Assembly: GCA_944385405.1 (NCBI GenBank)
Contig: CALWXB010000007.1
Location: 1-64,000, forward strand
Length of the DNA: 64,000 nucleotides
Source of the DNA: an uncultured Oscillospiraceae bacterium
Lineage (GTDB): Bacteria; Bacillota; Clostridia; Oscillospirales; Oscillospiraceae
Direction of reading: 5' to 3'
Every line of letters starts with the position of its first letter. The stretch's first letter is position 1. The position numbers were made by a program, and so were the translations under genes. The notes beneath the pieces are model-generated. The model was not told the DNA's origin and did no database searches. It saw only the letters and a program-made list of their open reading frames with translations. This document shows, one piece after another, positions 43,201 to 50,285 of the stretch.

Positions 43201-43744
43201 CATCCAGGATGCCGCCCCGCAGGGCGAACTGCCCCACGCCCTCCACCTGGTCGCACCGGGCGTATCCGGCGGCCAGGAGCCTCTCGGCGATCTCCTTGGG
43301 GTCCGCCCGGCCTCCGGCCTCCAGCGTGAAGGACAGCTCCGCCAAAAGCTGCGGCGGCATGGTCCGGGCCATCAGGGCATCCGCCGCAGCCACCACCACC
43401 CGGGCCTCTCCCCGGGCCATGGCGTACAGCGCCGCCAGACGCCGCCGCTCCCACTCCCGGGAGGACACCGCCCCGGGCCGGAACTGCCACTCCCGGGCGG
43501 CCAGGGTCACCACGGCCTGGCCGGTGAGGGTCTCCAGATCCCCGGCCAGCTGCCGGACCTCCCGCTCGTCCCCGCAGAGGAACACCGCAGGCCGTCCCGC
43601 CGCCGCGGCCACCGCCGCGCCCACGCAGGCCCGCTGCACCGGCTGGAGGCCGCTGACCGCTGCGGGACACCCGCCGCCGTCCACCCGGCGGATCAGCTCC
43701 GCCACCTCCGGGATGGTCTGCAATTGCTTCAAAAACTGTTCCAT
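40238..43744 (-). CDS. mfd: Transcription-repair coupling factor
   Basis: Mfd removes stalled RNA polymerase at DNA lesions and recruits UvrA. The 1,168-residue protein has the UvrB-homology N-terminus, the CarD-like RNA-polymerase-interacting domain with DLTPGDLVVHAHHGVGRFAG (about residue 495), the RecG-like translocase with Walker A LLCGDVGYGKTEVALRA (about 645-660), the DEEQ box LLVIDEEQRFGV (about 750), motif VLTLSATPIPRTL, motif VI IRGRIGRSSRRAYAYL, and the C-terminal TRCF domain. Full length. Starts 75 bases after pth. Confidence 0.97.
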   Translation of the reverse strand: MEQFLKQLQTIPEVAELIRRVDGGGCPAAVSGLQPVQRACVGAAVAAAAGRPAVFLCGDEREVRQLAGDLETLTGQAVVTLAAREWQFRPGAVSSREWERRRLAALYAMARGEARVVVAAADALMARTMPPQLLAELSFTLEAGGRADPKEIAERLLAAGYARCDQVEGVGQFALRGGILDVYSPLMDQPVRCEFFDDEIDSMGAFDPGTQRRTANVDTALVLPAAEVLPHCAPGGLHGLAETLSALARKAEKKKPETAAHLREDAERLSAGAVPGGMDRYLTAVYPEAASGVSYLPEEAVVFLCESGRVDERVRGEALQLRQDTETLMEAGLMAGEHAHVSLAPEELYAALEDFPVILADSLPTSRHPLRPKGLMSMTARQLSAYGGSLEAAVADLEQYRAGGSGVLVLCGSESRAGNLQRMLEGRDIRAAVDPGCGVLPGPGEVRIGVGALSAGCEWPQLKLAVLTEGQLTAASQKRLKLKKESNRQKIQSYTDLTPGDLVVHAHHGVGRFAGIQRMLVDGVEKDYIKIDYAGGDCLYVPATSLDLVSKYIGGGEDQERQRLNKLGGTEWARQKTKAKKAAKDLAKGLIALYAQRQKQPGFAFSPDSPWQLEFEEAFPYAETDDQLRAVEEIKRDMEKPRPMDRLLCGDVGYGKTEVALRAVMKCVLDGKQAAILVPTTVLAQQHYATACGRFRDFPVKIEVLTRYTTAKEQKRILDAASRGAVDLLIGTHKLLQKGVAFKDLGLLVIDEEQRFGVTHKERLKEMSRQVDVLTLSATPIPRTLNMALSGLRDMSAIEEPPADRQPVQTYVLEHDWAIIEDAMRRELSRGGQVYYLHNRVESIDLTAARIQKMLGPEVRVVTGHGKMGEQELTAVMQAMVDGEADVLVCTTIIETGIDISNVNTLIIEDADKMGLAQLHQIRGRIGRSSRRAYAYLTYRRGKVLQETAAKRLAAIREYVEFGSGFKIAMRDLEIRGAGNLLGPEQSGYLMSVGYDLYLKLLEEAVLEERGEEKQIETECAADLTVSANIPERYVPSAEQRMDLYRRIAAVRTNDDASDLLDEMLDRYGEAPRSVLALLDVALLRAAAAKAGVSDISQKKDVLRLQLGRFQPQALVQVCGLAKYKFRLTLAAGDVPALSLKLKPGEDVLEAALTLVEDLKLAAGEKSE

Positions 43745-43819
43745 GGTCTCCGTTCCTTGTAAAAATCTGGAAGTCCAGTCCGCAGGGACACGCCCCCGCA
43801 GGCACGTCCCCGGGGGGTG

Positions 43820-44410
43820 TCAGTTGAAATCGTTCATGGCCTTCTGGCAGCCGCTGCGGATGATGCACTCCGCGGCGTCGATGGCCCGGCCGAAGGTCTC
43901 CAGCAGCACCTTGCGCTCGGCTTGGGAGGGCACGCCGATGACCCAGTCGATCATGTCGGCTCCGCCGCCGGCCGGGGCGCCGGTGCCGATCTTGATGCGG
44001 GGGAAATCCTGGGTGCCCAGGTGGGCGATGATGTTCTTGATGCCGTTGTGGCCCCCGGCGGAGCCGGTGGGCCGGACCCGGAGCTTGCCCACAGGCAGGG
44101 ATACATCGTCGTAGATCACCAGCACCCGCTCCGGGGGCAGCTTGTAAAACTGCACCGCCTCCCGCACCGCCTCCCCGGAGAGGTTCATGTAGGTCTGGGG
44201 CTTCATCACCAGACACTTGGCTCCGGCGAAGGTGAGGATGTTATAGGCGGATTTGAACTTCACCTTGTTGAGCTTCACGCCCTCCCGCTGGGCCAGCAGG
44301 TCCACGGTGAGGAAGCCCATGTTGTGGCGGGTGCGTTCGTACTTCTGGCCGGGGTTCCCCAGGCCCACCACCAGCCAGTCCACAGCGGAGGATTTGCTAC
44401 CAAACAGCAT
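43820..44410 (-). CDS. pth: Peptidyl-tRNA hydrolase
   Basis: Pth releases tRNA from prematurely dropped peptidyl-tRNAs. The 196-residue protein contains WLVVGLGNPGQKYERTRHN (catalytic His in RHN), LVMKPQTYMNLSGEAV, VIYDDVSLPVGKLRVR and GSAGGHNGIKNIIAHLGTQ. The start ATG (MLFGSK) has AAAGGAG six bases upstream; the longer frame is rejected. Part of the glmU-prs-pth-mfd order conserved in Firmicutes. Confidence 0.97.
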   Translation of the reverse strand: MLFGSKSSAVDWLVVGLGNPGQKYERTRHNMGFLTVDLLAQREGVKLNKVKFKSAYNILTFAGAKCLVMKPQTYMNLSGEAVREAVQFYKLPPERVLVIYDDVSLPVGKLRVRPTGSAGGHNGIKNIIAHLGTQDFPRIKIGTGAPAGGGADMIDWVIGVPSQAERKVLLETFGRAIDAAECIIRSGCQKAMNDFN

Positions 44411-44445
44411 ACAGCGCTCCTTTGCAAAATATGAGTGACACGCCA

Positions 44446-44477
44446 GCAAGGCGGGAAAGCACACTTTCCCGCCTTGC
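44446..44477 (-). terminator. Hairpin between prs and pth
   Basis: A 14-base-pair perfect stem (GCAAGGCGGGAAAG, loop CACA) after prs. No T tract on the minus strand, so partial termination or RNA processing is more likely. Confidence 0.55.
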
Positions 44478-44503
44478 GTGATGGTTTTCGGATGTCCCGC
44501 GCC

Positions 44504-45463
44504 TCAGCGGAACAGCTTGGAGATGGAGATCTCCTGATAGATGCGCTCGATGGCCTCGCAGAACATGGGGCCCACGGACAGATACTTGATCTTGCTGCTG
44601 CTGGCAGGGTCGATCTCCGGCACGGTGTTGAGCAGCGTCAGCTCCTGGATGACGCTGTTGTTCACCCGCTCGATGGCGGGGCCGGAGAGGACGCCGTGGG
44701 AGGCGCAGGCGTGGACGCTGTTGGCGCCGCCCACCTCGATGAGGGCCTTGGCGGCGTTGCACAGGGACCCGCCGGTGTCCACCATGTCGTCAAAGAGGAT
44801 GCAGTCCTTGCCCCGGACGTCGCCGATGACGTTCATGACCTCGCAGCTGTTGGCCTTCTGGCGGCGCTTGTCCACGATGGCCAGGTTCATGTGCAGCTTC
44901 TGGGCGAAGGCACGGGCCCGGGCCACGGAGCCCACGTCGGGAGAGACCACCATCATGTTCTCGCAGTCGGCGCCGAACTTCTTGGCGTAGTAGTCCACGA
45001 AGATGGGGTTGCCGGCCAGGTTGTCCACGGGGATGTCGAAGAAGCCCTGGATCTGGGCGGCGTGGAGGTCCATGGTCAGCACCCGGTCGGCGCCGGCGGT
45101 GGTGATCATGTTGGCCACCAGCTTGGCAGTGATGGGATCCCGGGCCTTGGCCTTGCGGTCCTGCCGGGCATAGCCGAAGTAGGGCACCACGGCGGTGATG
45201 CGGCCGGCGGAGGCGCGCTTGAGCGCGTCGATCATGATGAGCAGCTCCATGAGGTTGTTGTTCACCGGCGCACAGGTGGACTGGACCACGAACACGTCGC
45301 TGCCGCGGACCGTCTCGTACAGGGAGACATACACCTCTCCGTCGGAGAAGGTGCCCACCTCCGACTCGCCCAGCTTGGTGCCCATGAGCTTGCAGATCTC
45401 CTCCGCCAGCTTGGGATTGGAATTACCGGAAAACACTTTGATATCCTTGCCGTGAGAAATCAT
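44504..45463 (-). CDS. prs: Ribose-phosphate pyrophosphokinase
   Basis: Prs makes PRPP from ribose 5-phosphate and ATP for nucleotide, histidine and NAD synthesis. The 319-residue protein has VFSGNSNPKLAEEI, FSDGEVYVSLYETVRG, VVPYFGYARQDRKAKARDPI, the PRPP loop DDMVDTGGSLCNAA and LSVGPMFCEAI. ATG chosen with AGAGGG nine bases upstream rather than a TTG two codons earlier. Confidence 0.96.
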   Translation of the reverse strand: MISHGKDIKVFSGNSNPKLAEEICKLMGTKLGESEVGTFSDGEVYVSLYETVRGSDVFVVQSTCAPVNNNLMELLIMIDALKRASAGRITAVVPYFGYARQDRKAKARDPITAKLVANMITTAGADRVLTMDLHAAQIQGFFDIPVDNLAGNPIFVDYYAKKFGADCENMMVVSPDVGSVARARAFAQKLHMNLAIVDKRRQKANSCEVMNVIGDVRGKDCILFDDMVDTGGSLCNAAKALIEVGGANSVHACASHGVLSGPAIERVNNSVIQELTLLNTVPEIDPASSSKIKYLSVGPMFCEAIERIYQEISISKLFR

Positions 45464-45535
45464 TTCCAAACGCCCTCTTTCTGTATTCTATATGGTAAAA
45501 AATATCCTCTCAAAAAATTCAGGGAGCCCCGGGGC

Positions 45536-46660
45536 TCAGTCCTTGCCGTGCATCCGTCTGCGGCGGGCGGCCCAGCCCTCCAGGTTCTTCTGCCGGGCGC
45601 GGGCCACAGCCAGCGCATCGGGAGGCACTTCGTCGGTGATGGTGCTGCCGGCAGCGATATAGGACCCCTCTCCCACGGTGACGGGGGCGATGAGGTTGGT
45701 GTTGCAGCCGATGAAGGCGTTGTCGCCGATGGTGCAGCGGTGTTTTTTGAAGCCGTCGTAGTTGGTGGTGATGGTGCCGCAGCCGAAGTTGACCCCGCCG
45801 CCCACGTCGGCGTCGCCCACGTAGGTCAGGTGGCTCATCTTGGTGCCCGGGCCCAGCGTGCAGTTTTTCAGCTGGACGAAGGCGCCGATGTGGCACTTGG
45901 CCCCCACAGTGCAGTTGGGGCGGACATGGGCATAGGGCCCCACGTCGCAGCCGTCGCCGAAGGTGCTCTCATTGATCTGGGAGGCGTTGACCTCCACGCC
46001 CTCGCCCAGGGTGCAGGCGTTCACCACGGCGTTGGGACCGATGGTGCAGCGCTCTCCGATGCGTGTCGCGCCCCGGATGATGGTGCCGGGCAGCACCACG
46101 GTGCCCGCGCCGATCTCGGCCCGGGGGTCGATATACACAGCGGCGGGATCCAGTACCCGCACGCCGTTTTGGATGTGGCGGCGGACGATCCGGTCCCGGA
46201 GCAGCAGCTCCAGCTCGGCGATGGTGTCCGGGCCGTACACCGGCAGCCAGCCGGGCACCAGCTCCGCTCCGGAGACATTGTTGCTCATCCGTTCCTTCCA
46301 GCTCTCCTGGAGCTCATAGCCCGGCGCGGCATAGGCAAAGCCCGGACCGGCCTCGGCCATGGGCAGGGCCGCCCGGCACAGCACCAGCACCGGGTCCGGC
46401 GTGTTCAAAAACGCCATGAGGTCGTCCTGCCGCTCGGAGACGGTGACGTCCGCGCCGTCCGGGAAGCAGGCCCGGGCCTCCCCGGCGAACCGGGGACCGC
46501 AGACAACGAAAAACCGCTGCACACCATCGGCCAACAACTGCTTGCTCACCCAGGTCAGGATCGGGCAAAATAGAACGGCTTCCAGCATCAGCGGTTTGGA
46601 ATGTTCCGGAACGGAGGAGTCCTCTTCCAGAAAGAACACGGCGCTTTGCGCACTGATCAT
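45536..46660 (-). CDS. GlmU-like protein with degenerate uridyltransferase domain and intact acetyltransferase domain
   Basis: Residues 165-374 form a left-handed beta helix closely matching the glucosamine-1-phosphate acetyltransferase half of GlmU: NASQINESTFGDGCDVGPYA, VRPNCTVGAKCHIGAFVQLK, the catalytic-His block SHLTYVGD (His277), FGCGTITTNYDG and the C-terminal ARARQKN. The N-terminal part is only about 145 residues instead of roughly 230, and the pyrophosphorylase signature LAAGxGTRM is absent; the protein begins MISAQSAVFFLEED. It should acetylate but not make UDP-GlcNAc alone. GAGGAG lies upstream of the ATG. First gene of the prs-pth-mfd run, where glmU normally sits. Confidence 0.88.
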   Translation of the reverse strand: MISAQSAVFFLEEDSSVPEHSKPLMLEAVLFCPILTWVSKQLLADGVQRFFVVCGPRFAGEARACFPDGADVTVSERQDDLMAFLNTPDPVLVLCRAALPMAEAGPGFAYAAPGYELQESWKERMSNNVSGAELVPGWLPVYGPDTIAELELLLRDRIVRRHIQNGVRVLDPAAVYIDPRAEIGAGTVVLPGTIIRGATRIGERCTIGPNAVVNACTLGEGVEVNASQINESTFGDGCDVGPYAHVRPNCTVGAKCHIGAFVQLKNCTLGPGTKMSHLTYVGDADVGGGVNFGCGTITTNYDGFKKHRCTIGDNAFIGCNTNLIAPVTVGEGSYIAAGSTITDEVPPDALAVARARQKNLEGWAARRRRMHGKD

Positions 46661-46725
46661 GATCGTTCTCCTCCTCAGGTTTCATCAGGAATTTGCAGGC
46701 GGGACCGCAGTCCCTGCGCAGGCTT

Positions 46726-46734
46726 ATTATATCA
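46726..46734 (-). promoter_or_regulatory. Extended -10 promoter of the glmU-like gene
   Basis: Minus strand TGATATAAT with TG-n extension; the -35 is weak. Confidence 0.65.
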
Positions 46735-46879
46735 GACTTTTGCAGGAAATCCAGTGTTTCCAGCGAATTTATAAAAGAAATTTCTCCTTGCAGAAGGCGG
46801 GCTTTTCATCATTTCGTAAAATTTCGCCCCCCATCCTCGTACTTTTCTCTGAAAATGGTTTTTCTTCGACATATAGTAG

Positions 46880-46908
46880 TTGAATTTGCGCAGGTAAAGG
46901 ATTACAAT
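46880..46908 (+). promoter_or_regulatory. Sigma-A promoter of trmL
   Basis: TTGAAT, 17-base spacer, TACAAT, in the AT-rich divergent region between the glmU-like gene and trmL. Confidence 0.75.
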
Positions 46909-46945
46909 AACACTTGCTCGTAAAAAACAGGAGGCTTTGATTCTT

Positions 46946-47443
46946 ATGCTCAACATCGTGCTGGTGGAGCCGGAGATCCCCCAGAACTGCGGCAACATCG
47001 CCCGCACCTGCGCGGCCACCGGCAGCCGCCTGCACCTGGTCCGCCCCCTGGGGTTCGACATCTCGGAGAAGGCCGTGCGCCGGGCGGGGCTGGACTATTG
47101 GCACCTGGTGGAGGTCTTTGACTACGAAAATCTGGACGATCTCTTCGCCCGCCATCCAGAGGCCGCCGCGGAGCTGTGGCTCACCACCACCAAGGCCCCC
47201 CGGTCCTATCAGGAGGCGGTGTTCACGCCGGACAGCTGGCTCTTTTTCGGCAAGGAGACGGCGGGGCTGCCCCTCTCGTTCCGGGAGCGGTTCCGTGACC
47301 GGTGCATCCGCCTGCCCATGGTGGCGGAGGCCCGGAGCCTGAACCTCTCCAACACCGTGGCCGTCTGCGTGTACGAGGCGCTGCGGCAGACGGGCTTCCC
47401 CGGGCTCCAGGGCACCGGCGAGATGGCGGAGCCCGCTCCTTAA
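46946..47443 (+). CDS. trmL: tRNA (cytidine(34)-2'-O)-methyltransferase
   Basis: TrmL is a small SPOUT enzyme that 2'-O-methylates the wobble base of some tRNA(Leu). The 165-residue protein has LNIVLVEPEIPQNCGNIART, LHLVRPLGFDI, LFFGKETAGLP and the trefoil-knot SAM site IRLPMVAEARSLNLSNTVAV. The start is ATG with AGGAGG eleven bases upstream; an in-frame TTG three codons earlier is too close to it. Confidence 0.94.
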   Translation: MLNIVLVEPEIPQNCGNIARTCAATGSRLHLVRPLGFDISEKAVRRAGLDYWHLVEVFDYENLDDLFARHPEAAAELWLTTTKAPRSYQEAVFTPDSWLFFGKETAGLPLSFRERFRDRCIRLPMVAEARSLNLSNTVAVCVYEALRQTGFPGLQGTGEMAEPAP

Positions 47444-47510
47444 TAAAAATATGTGTACCCCCGGCGCACCCGCGCCGTAAACCATCACCGAATCATATGG
47501 AGGAATTCCC

Positions 47511-48770
47511 ATGAACTACAACAAAAAGACCGTACGCGACGTAGATGTGGCGGGCAAGAAGGTCCTGCTGCGCTGCGACTTCAACGTCCCTCAGGACAAG
47601 GACACCGGCGCCATCACCAGCGACAAGCGCATCGTGGCCGCCCTGCCCACCATTCAGTACCTGCTGGACCAGGGCGCGGCCGTCATCGCCTGCTCGCACC
47701 TGGGCAAGCCCGCCGCGACCTTCGAGTCCTATGCCAAGAAGCAGGCGGAAAAGGGCAAGGAGGCCACCGAAGAGGGCTGGAAGAAGTCCCTTCAAAAGCT
47801 GTCCCTAGCGCCCGTGGCCCAGCGCCTGAGCGAGCTTTTGGGCAAGCCGGTGATCATGGCCGCCGACGTGGTGGGCCCCGATGCCCAGGCCAAGGCCGCG
47901 GCCCTGCAGCCCGGCCAGATCCTGCTGCTGGAGAACACCCGCTTTGAAAAGGGCGAGACCAAGAACGACCCCGCTTTGGCCCGCGCCATGGCTTCCATGG
48001 CGGAGCTGTATGTGTCCGACGCCTTCGGCGCCGTGCACCGGGCCCACGCCTCCACCGCCGGCGTGGCGGAGTATCTGCCCGCCGTGTCCGGCTTCCTGAT
48101 CCAGAAGGAGCTGGAGGTGCTGGGCGGCGCCATCTCCAACCCCAAGCGGCCCCTGGTGGCCATTCTGGGCGGCAGCAAGGTCTCCAGCAAGATCGGCGTC
48201 ATCAACAACCTTCTGGAGATCGCCGACTCCATCATCATCGGCGGCGGCATGGCCTACACCTTCGCCGCGGCCCAGGGCGGCAAGGTGGGCGAGAGCCTGC
48301 TGGAGGCCGACTGGATGGACTACTCCCGTGAGATGATCGAAAAGGCCGCCGCCAAGGGCGTCAAGCTCCTGCTGCCCGTGGACACCGTCTGCGCCGACGC
48401 TTTCGCCCCCGACGCCAAGAGCCAGGTGGTAAAGGCCGGCGAGATCCCCGACGGCTGGCAGGGCCTGGACATCGGTCCTGAGACCGTGAAGCTGTACTGC
48501 AGCGCCGTGGCCGACGCGGGCACCGTGATCTGGAACGGCCCCATGGGCGTTTTTGAGTTCCCCGCCTTCGCCAAGGGCACCGAGGCCGTGGCCGAGGCCC
48601 TGAGCAAGACGGACGCCATCACCATCATCGGCGGCGGCGACAGCGCGGCTGCCGTGGAGCAGCTGGGCTATGCCGACAAGATGACCCATATCTCCACCGG
48701 CGGCGGCGCCTCCCTGGAGTTCCTGGAGGGCAAGGAGCTGCCCGGCGTGGCCTGCCTGCTGGATAAGTAA
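47511..48770 (+). CDS. pgk: Phosphoglycerate kinase
   Basis: Pgk transfers phosphate from 1,3-bisphosphoglycerate to ADP. The 419-residue protein has [20 protein letters not shown], the substrate Arg in [52 protein letters not shown] and the C-terminal [38 protein letters not shown] precedes the ATG. It lies 67 bases after trmL and may share its transcript. The last 72 bases of the gene region recur 196 bases downstream. Confidence 0.97.
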   Translation: MNYNKKTVRDVDVAGKKVLLRCDFNVPQDKDTGAITSDKRIVAALPTIQYLLDQGAAVIACSHLGKPAATFESYAKKQAEKGKEATEEGWKKSLQKLSLAPVAQRLSELLGKPVIMAADVVGPDAQAKAAALQPGQILLLENTRFEKGETKNDPALARAMASMAELYVSDAFGAVHRAHASTAGVAEYLPAVSGFLIQKELEVLGGAISNPKRPLVAILGGSKVSSKIGVINNLLEIADSIIIGGGMAYTFAAAQGGKVGESLLEADWMDYSREMIEKAAAKGVKLLLPVDTVCADAFAPDAKSQVVKAGEIPDGWQGLDIGPETVKLYCSAVADAGTVIWNGPMGVFEFPAFAKGTEAVAEALSKTDAITIIGGGDSAAAVEQLGYADKMTHISTGGGASLEFLEGKELPGVACLLDK

Positions 48771-48774
48771 CTTC
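48703..48774 (+). repeat. pgk 3'-end repeat, copy 1 (in the gene)
   Basis: The segment encoding the final residues [19 protein letters not shown], the stop and four further bases. It is the source copy of the two downstream partial copies. Confidence 0.9.
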
Positions 48775-48898
48775 CCTGCCGCCGCCTACCCACCGTCGCG
48801 GCAAAACGATTCCCGGCCCCTCTCGGGGCCGCCAATCGTGCCGCTTCCTCGACACGGCCTCGCTTCATCCGCCGCAGGCGGCGCTTCGGCCGTGTCCA

Positions 48899-48970
48899 GC
48901 GGCGCCTCCCTGGAGTTCCTGGAGGGCAAGGAGCTGCCCGGCGTGGCCTGCCTGCTGGATAAGTAACTTC
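48899..48970 (+). repeat. pgk 3'-end repeat, copy 2 (non-genic duplicate)
   Basis: By eye, 72 bases identical to copy 1, including the stop codon and the following CTTC. It has no start site and is a gene fragment. Confidence 0.92.
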
Positions 48971-49103
48971 TCTCCTCCGGGCAGCGCCCGGGGCCCCCGC
49001 GAAAGCCCAGCGCAAGCGGGTTTCGTGGGGAGAGGAGGAGCAGCGAAGTGAGCGAGCTTTCGCCGCAGGCGGAAGCGAGGGATATGGAGCTTGCTCCGAC
49101 GAC

Positions 49104-49134
49104 GCCCGGCGTGGCCTGCCTGCTGGACAAGTAA
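49104..49134 (+). repeat. pgk 3'-end repeat, copy 3 (short)
   Basis: 31 bases matching the end of pgk (GVACLLDK plus stop) with one silent T-to-C difference in the Asp codon. Confidence 0.85.
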
Positions 49135-49223
49135 GCGCGTCTTTCCGGGCAGTTCCCGGAGACAGCACAAAGGCGCGCCAAGACGCCATATTCATCTGAA
49201 ATACGCACCTGTCCCGGTCAGGC

Positions 49224-49256
49224 AAACGGGGGGAACCGGCGGTTCCCCCCGTTTTC
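49224..49256 (+). terminator. Terminator after the pgk repeat region
   Basis: A 14-base-pair stem AAACGGGGGGAACC with loop GGC, followed by T and CGACC; the T tract is mostly within the stem. Confidence 0.7.
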
Positions 49257-49309
49257 GACCCAAGGAGCATTTCTGACCGCACTCTTTTCCGAAAAAGGTG
49301 GCGAAAAGC

Positions 49310-49338
49310 TTGACAAATCCCCCGCTTTTCGCTATAAA
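49310..49338 (+). promoter_or_regulatory. Strong sigma-A promoter of tpiA-gpmI
   Basis: TTGACA, 17-base spacer, TATAAA; a leader of about 105 bases follows. Confidence 0.9.
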
Positions 49339-49449
49339 TTAATAGGTTTGAATCACGCGGCAGGGATCGTCCGCCGCTGCATGGCGCTTTTCGAGGCGGC
49401 GGGCCGCCGCCCCACGATTTTGAGAGAACATAAAGGAGACAAGATCATT

Positions 49450-50223
49450 ATGAACCGCAGATACCGCAAGACCGTCATCGCCGGCAACTGGAAGATGAAC
49501 ATGACTGCCGCCGAGACCAAGAAGTTCGCCGAGGACATCAAGAAGATCATGCCCCGCGCCAAGTGGTGCGAGACCCTGATCTGCGTGCCCGCCTGCAACA
49601 TCTCCACCGCCGCCAAGGCCTTCAAGGACCTGCGGATCTCCGTGGGCGCCGAGAACGTGTACTTCGAGGAGAAGGGCGCTTACACCGGCGAGGTCTCCGC
49701 GGACATGCTCAAGGATCTGGGCGTCAAGTACGTCATCGTGGGCCACAGCGAGCGGCGGCAGTACTTCTGCGAGACCGACGCCACTGTCAACAAGAAGGTC
49801 CACGCCGTGCTGAATGCCGGCATGAACCCCATCATCTGCGTGGGCGAGAGCCTGGAGCAGCGTGAGATGGGCGTCACCGCCGAGTGGATCGCCCTGCAGG
49901 TCAAGAGCGCGCTGTACGGCGTCCCTGCCGACAAGCTGCGCCGCTGCATCATCGCCTATGAGCCCATCTGGGCCATCGGCACCGGCAAGACCGCCACGGC
50001 CGAGCAGGCCGGCGAGGTGTGCAGCGGCATCCGCGCCACCATCCGCAGCCTGTACGGCGCCCGGGTGGCCCGCTCCGTCACCATCCAGTACGGCGGGTCC
50101 ATGAATCCCAAGAACGCCGCGGAGCTGCTCTCCCAGCCCGATATCGACGGCGGCCTCATCGGCGGCGCGGCCCTGAAGCCCGAGCAGTTCGTGGACATCA
50201 TCAACGCCGCCAACCAGGACTGA
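49450..50223 (+). CDS. tpiA: Triose-phosphate isomerase
   Basis: TpiA interconverts dihydroxyacetone phosphate and glyceraldehyde 3-phosphate. The 257-residue TIM barrel has IAGNWKMNMT (substrate Asn and Lys), the electrophilic His in YVIVGHSERRQYF, the catalytic Glu in AYEPIWAIGTGKTAT (loop 6) and the phosphate-binding IQYGGSMNPKNA and GLIGGAAL. AAAGGAG lies upstream of the ATG; a longer frame lies in the leader and is rejected. Confidence 0.97.
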   Translation: MNRRYRKTVIAGNWKMNMTAAETKKFAEDIKKIMPRAKWCETLICVPACNISTAAKAFKDLRISVGAENVYFEEKGAYTGEVSADMLKDLGVKYVIVGHSERRQYFCETDATVNKKVHAVLNAGMNPIICVGESLEQREMGVTAEWIALQVKSALYGVPADKLRRCIIAYEPIWAIGTGKTATAEQAGEVCSGIRATIRSLYGARVARSVTIQYGGSMNPKNAAELLSQPDIDGGLIGGAALKPEQFVDIINAANQD

Positions 50224-50285
50224 GGGGACCCGTCCGCTCCCTCCCTTTCCGGAACCAGCGGAGCGGTGAATGAAAAGAGGTTTCT

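Larger units (their letters stand above)
48771..49223. other. Gene-free mosaic region behind pgk
   Basis: No credible gene. It contains two blocks rich in small palindromes (48775-48898 and 48971-49103) alternating with copies of the pgk tail. Block 1 has CGATTCCCGGCCCC paired with GGGGCCGCCAATCG and a nested GACACGGCC/GGCCGTGTC - GCCGC/GCGGC cruciform. Block 2 has CGAAAGCCC/GGGTTTCG, GCTTTCGCC/GGCGGAAGC and GGAGC/GCTCC. These look like repetitive intergenic elements. Confidence 0.7.

Noticed and set aside
40220..43762. 1,180-residue plus-strand ORF
   Set aside because: Antisense shadow of mfd, which has complete motifs on the other strand.
48899..48970. Second pgk gene
   Set aside because: Only the 3' end is present, with no start or catalytic domains; it is a duplicated fragment.
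48703..49134. CRISPR-like array of the three repeats
   Set aside because: Repeats differ in length, one is coding, spacers are 124 and 133 bases and palindromic, and no cas genes are present.
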